A DNA stretch of 64,000 nucleotides, taken from NCBI GenBank assembly GCA_021292105.1, contig CM037870.1:65928515-65992514 (forward strand), given 5' to 3'. The first letter of the stretch is position 1. Every line of letters starts with the position of its first letter. The position numbers and the translations under genes were made by a program. Below the pieces are notes generated by a model. The model had not been told where the DNA came from. It ran no database searches and saw only the letters and a program-made list of their open reading frames with translations. This stretch comes from Anadara kagoshimensis. Its lineage: Eukaryota > Mollusca > Bivalvia > Arcoida > Arcidae. Below are positions 22,701 to 35,186 of the stretch, one piece after another.

Positions 22701-25700
22701 AAACAGCCTGTTTCACTGCACCACGTTTCCGCAGTAAGAACATATTCTTTCATATTTGTTAATTAATTAAAACAATTGATTCAATTACTATAAAAAATAC
22801 ATGTAGTAATTTAATAATTTATTTCTCCCATATCAGACAAGAAAATTCCTAGTTTTACCAGGGTAAACTTTTTATGTTTACCCTATAGTAAAACAAGCAA
22901 CATGTGCTACGATGTCACAATATCATTTTGGTTGTGACGTTAATTATTTACATTGTGACTTCATTAGTTGCAAATAAAAAAAAGGAACTAATGACTAATA
23001 AAGGTATTTACTAAATTATTAGTTCAAGGTATTGGTTAAAAGACAGGACAACAATAAAACCCGACAGTACATTCTAATTTATATTCAAGGAAGTGTTAAT
23101 AGTCATGTTAAAAAATCAAAAAGGAAAGAGCGAGATCAAAAAAGAAAAAAAAGGCAACATCTTGAATAACTGTCAAAGCGACTGTTTTGTTTCATCTTTG
23201 ATTTTAGCAATTGATATATAAATATATAAATGCAAATTTTAAACGGAAATGAATTAATTATCTCCATTGTTGTAATTATTTCATTTTTTTTTTATTGATT
23301 TTTCCTTAAATTTGTAGAAAACAGAAAAGTTTAAAAGCGCAGTTGTACGAGCCACTACATGTTGTTTTAAAAACATTGAATGCTTGATCTTTCATTGAAA
23401 TTTAAGTTCAGAAATGGTTATTATCATTAATAGTCTCAATTTGTTGCTACCATATGTTTTGTTTCTAATCTTCACTCACATTGGTGAAGTGGGTTCTTGG
23501 TCATTCTGTCATCCTAAGTTAATCTTTTATTTTTATATAAATATTTTGAGAGGAATTAAAAAATACAATTAGAAGCTACATAAACCGTTGTATCAGATGC
23601 ACATACTTGAAACACATTTACCATTTGTCTAAAGCAACTTTCATAAATAGGTCAGAGTAAATCGGCAAGACATTTGCAACTGATCTATTTATGCATCAGG
23701 TAACAGCGGACGTAACCAAGATCACAACACAATACAAGGCAATAATAAAAATCCTTGAAGAAAAGATGAACGCAATGGGAAACTGATTATAATTAACCCA
23801 CCTTTAAACGGGAAAGGGGCAAATATAGTAATAGTCCAAGAGATCATGGCTAAAATCCGGGTGAACGAGGCCAAAAGGTTTGAAGGTTGATTCTTGTAGG
23901 AAAATGTCCCTAGTTACTGAAAACCCATTTCTTACGCGTCAAATCGTTTCCGATTTTTTAATCAGAAACAGTTTTTGAAGAAAAGCCTCTGCAAATGTTA
24001 AATTTTGGTAAAAAATAAAAATTCCAGATTTTGAAGCATTTTGTGGCAAAAACAACACAAAAATGTTCATTCTATCTTTCATTGTGGACACATGATAGAT
24101 TAAAATGCAAAACATCCTGACAGTTTTCCGATTTTGTGTCAAAATGTTAAAATAAGCGATAAAATCGATGCTGTAAACTGCGTTTTTATCATATCTACCG
24201 TCTTTCGATTCTTGTAAATCTGTTGTTTATGCACTAAATATGACAAACTATATATTTTTATAAAGCCTTGGTAGTGCTTTAGATAAAAATGTTACAAAAC
24301 TTCGGAAATATGGAACCTTAATACCGTAGCAAATTATTATGTTTCCCCTACCCCAAAAATACGAAAATGTCAAAAATTCATTATTTTGGCCCATGCTTGC
24401 CGATAAGTGTTTAAAACAAATCATTATTGTTTGTTACATCTCCCGTCTGTTCCCGACATATTTAAAAAACAATTATATGTAGAGTGTTTGGTGATTTTAT
24501 ATAAAAATTTGCACTTTTCATGTAACAATCCCGACATATTTAAAAAACAATTATATGTAGAGTGTTTGGTGATTTTATATAAAAATTTGCACTTTTCATG
24601 TAACAATAGTTTGGAAAATGAGTTTTCATTAAATCATCTGTACTCTACTTCTTGTAATTTTGTTATATAGGCATTGAATCTCGAGATTTATATATTTCTG
24701 TATTGCCATGGTATTGAGTCTGACAACATAAAAAACTATCGGAAATACCGAAGTTTATAGACGAAACGGATAAATTTATTTCCCCTACCCCAAAATTGAA
24801 AAACATGTGAAAATCCATTTTTATGCAATATATGCCGATTTGTGTTTCTAATGAAGATTTCGAGCAAAAGTACCGCAACAATGATAAAACAAGCTTCGAG
24901 GATTTTAAATATTTGTGAAATGCTTTAGCTTAAGGACAGATAGGACTAACTAATATAATAAAATTGCTTATTTTATTCATTTATATGTAAAATGCTATAA
25001 GAAAAAAGGAGCTTTGCCTCTTGTATTTTTGTTATTTAGGCATTGAATCTCGACTGTTATCTATTGACGTAATTCCTTGACATATAAGAGTCTAATAACA
25101 CCAAAATCTGTCGGAAATAGCAAAGCTTGTAAATAAGGCCAAAAATTTATTTCCCCTACCCCAAAAGTGTGAAAAAAACTTTTTAGGCCATGTATGCTTT
25201 TGGTGAAGGTTTTAAGCAAGTGTCCATGCAACAATTATGTTTTAATGATTCAAAGTCATAGCAAAATGATTTTTTTTTAATTAAGGAAAGAAATTATGAA
25301 ATATTCATATTTAAACTTGAAAATCAAAAACAAACATACCAATCCTTGTCAAGATCACAATCCCCACAAAAGTAAAATCTTCCAAAATAGCAAATTTGGC
25401 GGGGTGCTCCTTAAGCACCTCCTGTTTAGCAATTACACCCGCCACGTGTGAAAAATTAAGAATACACATATCTTTTCGAACAACCTAATACTATAAAATA
25501 ATAATTGCAAATAATGTCATCTCTAGTGAAACATAATATTAAAATATGGTAAAACTTAGTGTAAGGCATTTCTGGTTATGGTTTTATATAAAGCTATTGG
25601 GTTTTATAAGACATATCTCCATTCGATAAAGTTCAATCAGATCCATGAGCTTTCTAAACCATATTCATTATTACCAAAACCCGTCTATCAAAGATTGTAG

Positions 25701-28700
25701 CCACATTTTACAAAACTTTGCAATTTATTCTTGTGGAATCATTTAATTTTGAAGTGACCTAATGTACATTGTCGGTCTCCATTAAATCTTATTTTAAAAA
25801 GTCTGCACACTCCGTAAAATTTTCAATTTCACTTCAAACTGACAAAATTTCTATGTCCAATAACTCCATCTTTGTATCTTTTAAAGGAATTATTAATAGC
25901 TATCACATCACAAATTGCCTGGCCATATTATAATGATAAAACAAAGTGGTATTGGACACCTTTCAACCTTAAGCCTGTTACCAGGTGCCCAGTGCCACGT
26001 TCTTTTAAGAATACAAGTTTTTGAGCAGAGACTGAAATTGTACATTAGGTCAATTCTTAATAAAATGATGGCACCAGAAAAAAGTTGCAAAGTTATGTAA
26101 AATGTGGCTGCAATCTTTGATAAACGGGGTTTTAGTAATAACAAATATGGTTTAGTAAACTTCTTTTGCCATATAATCACGAATAATAGGTAAACACTAC
26201 TACATAATATAGCCGAGGTCATAGAAAACCAGAAAAAAGGAGAATCACGGATATAAGAAATGCTTTCGGATTGAGAATATAAACCCCGTAGATACTTATG
26301 TTTTAGCTAAAATAAGTAGATATGGCCAGCAAAGGACGGATTGAAAAAGTGAATTACTAACATTACCGGAGTTGCAAAGATCGATGGAACAATTGGTATG
26401 ATGATATGAGTAAAGTGTTCAACTGACAAATAGAAAGAGATCAATGTTATAAAAAACATTTTTGAATTGAGGCAATAGAGAACTGATTAAATGCGCTGTG
26501 TAAATCAGTAGACATAAACACAAACATAATTATTATATCACAATAACAAAAACGAAGTTAAAAAACTGGCAAAGTTAAACACGTAAACATTGGCAGGGGA
26601 AAATCCGGGTGCTCGGGAAGGGTAACCGCCTCCTGTCACCACATGTGAAATCAAAATTGAGAGTGAAAGTAGTAACAAGAAAAGTCATTTCAATTCCGAC
26701 CGTTTGGAAGGAAATTGAACAAACAATTTATTGTTAGAGATTGGCAGAAACCAAAGAAGAGCTGATCATAGTAACCACGCTCTGCCATTCCATCAGGTAC
26801 TGTTCGACAAACAGACCTGTGTCACCTTAATGTGTCTTTAATCATTTTAGGAGGAAGGATGTAGATTTATATGCATGTTAAAGTAAATGGTTTGTGATTT
26901 TGAAAATGATTTTAAGGATTTGTCCAAAGACTGACTGACACTGCCTTCCAAATGACAAAGTGTTGATTATTTTAAATGTTTAGAGTGCGTGACACTTACA
27001 CAATTTTTTTGCGCATTGTCTTCTTTGCAAATATTTTGGATTTCTATCAGTTGACTTTTAGTCTTTTGCTAGAGGGTCCAGTCGTTGTTTTAATAGTTAC
27101 GATGTGTTTTACTCAAATGTGGTTCAACATAAAATTCAGTGACTTTCACCCTCAATTTCCATACTTGACCCTGTATTCTATATTCTAGTATGTTTCTTAA
27201 CTTAAATGCGGCATTCATACTGCAACTTTTCAAGTACAGTAATTTACCGATTTGCTAGTGTTCTTCTTGTCATTCTATGAATACAGAGTAGAATGAAAAC
27301 GCATGCATATGGTTCATCACATTGCTTTTTTACCAATCTGAAAACATATTCGTTCACTTACATTTGCACTATTATTTGCCTACATGCCTCAAATACTAGT
27401 ATACCCTTTTGTGAATTCATATGACAATTTTTTTCTAATGCAAAAAGGTAAGCTATGACTTCTTAGCCTGGAGAGGGTTTCTATGTTTTCATATTTTGGA
27501 GACGGGGAAATCAATTGATTCATGACAGCTACCAAAATTGACATTTCCGAAATATGTTCATGTTTTTAATGATTTTAGTGTAAGCGCATTGAATCAATAT
27601 CTGATATTTGAAGGTCAATGCCTATATAACAAAAATACAAACAGCGAAGATTCTTTTTTGCCATAGCACATTGAATTGAAAATGAAAGAAGTAGGCATTT
27701 TTCTATGAATAATTAGACCAATCTGCCATTGAAATGATGCATTTTGTAAATTATTTTGTATCCTTCAAGCATCTTTTCCATTCTTACATGCACATTTGCT
27801 TGAAACTTCCATTAGAAATACTAATTGTTACATATTGGCTAAAACAGGGTTTTCACATTTTTTGCAATTTTGGGGTAGGGGAAATAAATTTATTCGCCTC
27901 ATCTACAAGCTTTGCTACTTCCGACAGTTTTTGGTGTAATTAGACTGTTATATGTCAAGGAATTACGTCAATAGATAAAAGTCGAGATTCAATGCCTAAA
28001 TAACAAAAATACAAGGGGCAAAGCTCCTTTTTCTTATAGCATTTTACATATAAATGAATGAAATAAGCAATTTTATTATATTAGTTAGTCGTATCTGTCC
28101 TTAAGCTAAAGCATTTCACAAATATTTAAAATCCTCGAAGCTTGTTTTATCATTGTTGTGGGTACTTTTGCTCGAAATCTTCAATAGAAACACAAATCGG
28201 CATATATTGCATAAAAATGGATTTTCACATGTTTTTCAATTTTGGGGTAGGGGAAATAAATTTATCCGTTTCGTCTATAAACGTCGGTATTTCCGATAGG
28301 TTTTTATGTTGTCAGACTCAAATATACCATGGCAATACAGAAATATATAAATCTCGAGATTCAATGCCTATATAACAAAATTACAAGAAGTAGAGTACAA
28401 ATGATTTAATGAAAACTCATTTTTCAAACTACTGTTACATGAAAAGTGCAAATTTTCATATAAAATCACCAAGCACTCTACATATAATTGTTTTTTAAAT
28501 ATGTCGGGAACAGACGGGAGATGTAACAAACAATAATGATTTGTTTTAAACACTTATCGGCAAGCATGGGCCAAAATAATGAATTTTTGACATTTTCGTA
28601 TTTTTGGGGTAGGGGAAACAATAATTTGCTACGGTTTTAAGGTTCCATATTTCCGAAGTTTTGTAACATTTTTATCTAAAGCACTACCAAGGCTTTATAA

Positions 28701-31700
28701 AAATATATAGTTTGTCATATTTAGTGCATAAACAACAGATTTACAAGAATCGATAGACGGTAGATATGATAAAAACGCAGTTTACAGCATCGATTTTATC
28801 GCTTATTTTAAAATTTTGACACAAAATCGGAACACTGTCAGGATGTTTTGCATTTTAATCTATCATGTGTCCACAATGAAAGATAGAATGAACATTTTTG
28901 TGTTGTTTTTGCCACAAAATGCTTCAAAATCTGGAATTTTTATTTTTTACCAAAATTTAACATTTACAGAGGCTTTTCTTCAAAAACTGTTTCTGATTAA
29001 AAAATCGGATTTGACGCGTAAGAAATGAGTTTTCAGTAACTAGGGACATTTTCCTACAAGAAACATCCTTCAAACCTTTTGGCCTCGTTCACCCGGATTT
29101 TAGCCATGATCTCTTGGACTATAAAGTATTAACACTGATGCTAACACTACCAACGTAACCAAGAGCACGGCACAATACAAAATATTAAAATAACCTAAAC
29201 AAGAGGTAATTACCCTTCCGGAACACCTGACCTCAATGCCTAATAGAAATTTGGGTATTTAACTTAGATTGTCAGTTTCAAAGTGTTTGTTTTGCTTTCA
29301 GGTGGTTATTTGGACATGAATTTTTTTTTGTCCGAAACAGTAAGGGGATATCAATGATGACCCTATCGTCCGCAGTCAGTACAGATTAAAACAGAGGATT
29401 AAGATACAGCGAATGAAGTATATAACATATTTCAATGTCTTGTTTGCAGTACGGTTAATGTATAGCACGCCTTTGGTTGTAATGATTGGTTTCTTGAAAA
29501 TAAACTTCGACATATGCATTGGCAGTAAAAAGGGGAGCATATGTGTATAATACCTGTAAATAAAAAACATACTTACCATTCCATGTCCAAAGTTAGGAAA
29601 TGCTTAAGATTTGTGTATGATGAGAGGATTTTATTTTGTTTCATTGTTATGCTGTAGGTTCATGTTCTGGACGGATTATGGTAGAACAACCAGTCACATT
29701 GGGCGTGGATATATGGACGGATCAAACTGGTCCTTTATATATACACACACCACAAATCCCCATGGTTTGGCCATTGATTACAAAGGTATTTCATAATTGT
29801 ATAGACACCTTATTCTTGTAGCATAAAAATATTTACTTTGGCTTTAACATTCATTTCCAGATGAAAAATACAAACACATACCAGTTCATGTCGACATCAT
29901 AATGCCACAAACACATAATAGTTCATGTCGACATCATAATGCCACAAACACATACCCAGTCCATGTCGACATCATAATGCCACAAACACATACCAGTCCA
30001 TGTCGACATCATAATGCCACAAAAACATACCAGTCCATGTCGACATCATAATGCCACAAACACATACCAGTTCATGTCGACATCATAATGCCACAAACAC
30101 ATACCAGTCCATGTCGACATCATAATACCACAAACACATACCAGTTCATGTCGACATCATAATGCCACAAACACATACCAGTCCCTGTCGACATCATAAT
30201 GCCACAAACACATACCAGTTCATGTCGACATCATAATGCCACGAACACATGCCAGTCCATATGTCGACATCATAATGCCACAAACACATACCAGTCCATG
30301 TCGACATCATAATGCCACAAACACATACCAGTCCATGTCGACATCATAATGCCACGAATGCATGCCAGTCCATGTCGACATCATAATGCCACAAACACAT
30401 ACCAGTTCATGTCGACATCATAATGCCACGACCACATACCCGTCCATGCCGACATCATAATGCCACGAACACATGTCAGTCCATATGTCAACATCATAAT
30501 GCCACAAACACATACCAGTTCATGTCGACATCATAATGCCACGAAAACATACCAGTCCATGTCGACATCATAATGCCACGAATACATGTCAGTGTATATC
30601 GACATCATAATGCCACTAAAACATACCAGTCCATGTCGACATCATAATGTCACGAATACATGCCAGTCCATGTCGACATCATAATGTCACGAATACATGC
30701 CAGTCCATGTCGACATCATAATGCCACGAACGCATGCCAGTCCATGTCGACATCAAAATGTCACGAATACATGCCAGTCTATGTCGACATCATAATGCCA
30801 CGAAAACATACCAGTTCATGTCGACATCATAATGTCACGAATACATGTCAGTCTATGTCGACATCATAATGCCACGAACACATGCCAGTCCATGTCGACA
30901 TCATAATGCCACGTGTTCCATGACAACATCATAATGCCACAAAGTAAAATCTTTGATAAATGACCAAGAAAGGTGAAAACGTGAACATCCATTAGAAAAT
31001 TGAGGATGGGGGATTCGAACAGGCTTAGCATCTATGATTCCATAACCTAATGATTCATTATTCTGTTGTTTCAAGAATTTCGATTGGTTATATTTTTTCT
31101 AATAGGCGCTAAGTAATGTCATATTGTCTGGAACTACACAAAATTATGGATGCTTATACTATAGCGATGGCACTTAATTTTGATTTTTTTGTTTTAATTG
31201 TAAAAAATTGTAAATAATTGAATGTACTAAATTTAGTGATTAAAAATAATATAAATTGATCATGAAATATATAAAAAAAATAAAACGGAAATATGAAGGC
31301 AATTTGATCACGCATAATAATTCAGATTTTCAAATGTTCAAAGTGTCTATTTCTTTCCTCTTAGCCATAATAAATCGACAAATAAAATTCAGTTGTATAA
31401 CAATATCTTCATATAGCTAAAATCGGGGTTTTAAGGAAGATAAGACCCCATATTTCTTCTATAAAACAGCTCCGTTGTGCCAATACAGTCTACGGTCAAA
31501 ACATTTATCACATCGAAACAGTGCATGTTTACCGAATTTTAGCAAATATCAGTTATGGATTTTTTTCTTTTCTCGACTATACATGAACGAAAAAATTCAA
31601 GCTGTTTATTAGTAAGTAACAGCGAAAAACAAATTGCATATTTTTTGACAATTATTTTTAAAAGAGCAAACGAAAAACCAGGAATTCGGAAAAAAATTCT

Positions 31701-32397
31701 TTAAAAAATTGGGATTAAAAAAATTCATATATCAAATATGTTTAAAAACAAAGCAAAAATCACTCGAACGGAATTAAAAAGTAGAAATAAATATATTTTC
31801 TCTTACCTCTTCCGGGTTTTATATACATTTAGTTATATTATATCGTATGTACATGCATTTGAATAACCACATTTTAATATACATTTGATGCGATTGATTT
31901 TTATGACAGGTGTCTATTTTTTAAAAATCGAAGCTCAATTAACATACAGATTGTGTGAAAAAAAGAATATTTTAGTTTTTGATGTATCGAGATTCCATCA
32001 AAGTTTGATTTGTCATTGTATCGTTAATTGTGTCGTTTAAAATATTGCTATGACGTCATCCTTTGTTCTGTTGACATACTTTCACTGGACCGGTGCCAAC
32101 AATCCAATAGTCCAATATTTTCAAACTTATTGGACTGTTTTCAAAATTTATTGGATTGTTGGCACCAGTCCAATTCAAGTTAAATCGGAAAGAAAAAAAA
32201 AACAAAAACATCAATATATTTATTTTACTAACATCAAAACTAAATGATTTACAATCAAAATCACACAGGTCATAACAACATCCGATACGCGAATGCCAAT
32301 ATCTCAAATGATGCAGGGTTCGTTACAACAACATGGATCTGTTTATTGTCATTTGACCTACAATATATAAAATATTTTTACAACACGGAACATACTA

Positions 32398-32428
<31 letters not shown>

Positions 32429-35139
32429 AACACGCAGACACACATACACGCACACCATTTACTCTTATATACGCAGATAAGACAGGTTGACCAACTTTGA
32501 AAACTGTGTTAATAGTCACGTGAACGACGGGTGATCTACTATATTTAACTCTGTTCACGAATTTATTTAGAGGTTACATTTATATTTTTATTTTCTTATT
32601 TCTTAATTTGTGATACTGATTTTAAACATAAATTTTTCTCTGATATACTTGATTTTTTTTTCTTTTCCTTTTTATGTTTGTTTTTGCAATATTTTAAGTA
32701 AGATATGATTATAAGCCTCAAATTGCCCCGTATGTAAAGTAATGGACTGGCCTTCGCGCCTCGACAAGTCCAATCTTTTACATACAGGGCAGTTTTTCGG
32801 CTTATATCCTTTACATAATTATCAGCCAATATTATCAACATTTTAAGGACATTCTTACTTTATAGTTACATGTTTCCTTCATTCGCCAATTTTGATTGCT
32901 AGCTAATTAGGAGATGCTTACCCATCCAGTATACCGGACTTCACTTCCTTTGTCGAAGGTTTCGTGTTTGACCATATTTGCTATTTCTCAAATTTACTTT
33001 GTTTATTTGAATTTGATTTGTTCGTTTACCGTTACGGTTGCTTTAATTATTTAACAATAGTAAAAGAAAAAATATGGTTTTAGTTGGATAAGAGAATCAC
33101 AACACTGTAGTCAAATTTTGTAAGGGTAAGTGTCTCATGTTTAGTTAGCTTCACCCGCCACATGTGTAATCAAAACTGCGTGAAAGTAACATGGAACTAT
33201 GGGACGCCATATATATCCAGGCCAATCCTGGACACAGAGACATCAAACTTACAAAATCATTTGCGACATTATTTTTAAAATAATTTTTCTGTTACGCGAT
33301 GCTGATGTCAATATAAATAGTGCATCAAGTAGATGATCGCACATCTAGTATGTTGTAGGGAGCTGGTGCTCTTGTACGATACGACAATTTTCATGTTTCT
33401 TATGGTACAATTATCCGAAAACATTTTGTCTTTTGGATATTTTTTGAACTTCTTGAAAAAGTTTGGTTTCACAATGTTGGTCCAAGCACTACTGATGAGG
33501 AATTGTATTCCGAAAGACCATCTAGTGCTGTAAAATTAACACTGGTATAATATGTCATGTAATTTAGCAAAAAAAATGATAATGACAATGGTATTTGATA
33601 AACGATGCTAAAAATGAAGGCACATATGCAATCATCACACTAGTATCTTTTCTGCTGTACACTTTTGTAGAAACCCGATAAACTTTGGCAATATTCATGA
33701 ATTAACAATTAATTGATTTTGGATTGTAAGTTGGACTAAATTTAGTAAGTTTGCTTTTATGCTAAGTAAATTAGGTTTATTTTTATAATCTGTGGTCCAG
33801 ATATATGCCTTAATCTCGTTGACTGTTTTATCATTTAAAGATATAGGTTGTGTTCTTAGCTGTGGTGTCTGTGACCAAGTACATACTTGTCAATTGCAAA
33901 TTTATTTTTTAAATGTGCGTATTTTTGGAACATGGGTCATAAAAGTCGTCGTTTTATTGAGATTTAGGATCAAACTGTATTGTATTATGATTTTTATTTC
34001 ACAGAGGACAGATTGTATTGGTCTGACGCTTATCTAAGCCACATTGTGTCCACCGACTTGGACGGAAACAATTTAAAAGTCTTACTTACAGACGAGGGAG
34101 CTTACATAGAAGACATTATGATTATAGAACCGTTCCTGTATTATACCACCGATCAGGCGTATGTGTGATTTAATCACAACGTAATCATAACAACCCCTTC
34201 CATGTGGATTTCTGTACCGAATCGCCTAATATCCACCCACCCGATTAAAATGTATATAATACCTAGAGAATTATTTCGTTGATATAGTTATGTTCCTTTC
34301 ATTCTCAATTTCGATTACACATGACGGGTGTAGCTAGATAATCAGGAGGTGGCTAAACACCCGGCCTCACTTTTTGGGAGAAAGTTCACGTGTATAACGC
34401 ATTTGTAAGGTTTTGTTTTGTTTGTTGAATTGTAGTTCGTACTGGGAGTGGTATGATTGTCTTTTAATTGCCTACCTGTGTATCGTATTCTGTAGAATCT
34501 CAAACAAAGAGGTCATTTCTTTGACACATTTGTTTTATCCAACATGTAATTGTAAACATATAAGAGTAAACTGTTTACGAAAATCTGACATCCAGCCGAT
34601 TAATTAGTACAAATTAACAGATCCGTAATGACCCCCTTTTTACCACAATACAGAACGTTTATATCTGAAACAGGGACACCCTACCTCACTTCTCTGGTAA
34701 AAATTAACGTGTTTGACTTGATTAGCAAGGTGTGTCAGTATATGTTTGCTTTGTGTTTGAATTGTGATTTGAACCTGACATAAAATGTTATCTTTTTGTT
34801 TGATTCTGTTTATATATTAAGCATAGTAGAGAGTGTAATAAACACCAGTTTTCTATAAGTTTACCTTTGACAAAAATGATTTTAATTTTTCTAGGGAAAA
34901 AATTGTCAAAGTTGTAAAAACTACAGGATCAAAGCAATCCTGGATAAACACGAAAACTTCCGCAACTTTTGGACGACTTCAAGGGTTGACTTTAACGACT
35001 GACGATGATCAACCAGGTATTTACAACATCTTTCTCGTATTTATTTGTGTGGAACTGTGTTCTCTAACAGAAACAAAAAGGTGAAGCAATATTTACATGG
35101 ATCAATTTACAAAAGTGCAACACTGTAATGTTATTGTGT

Positions 35140-35186
<47 letters not shown>

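Noticed and set aside
30660-30869. Repetitive open frame with CQSMSTS-like peptides
   Set aside because: Product of the 37-bp DNA array; the period is not a multiple of three, so the frame only survives because stops are rare in the unit.
32050-32307. Overlapping open frames around 32.05-32.3 kb on both strands
   Set aside because: The stretch contains a local inverted phrase (CCAATAGTCCAATATTTTC / ATTGGACTG) and AT-rich DNA; no protein similarity or splice context.
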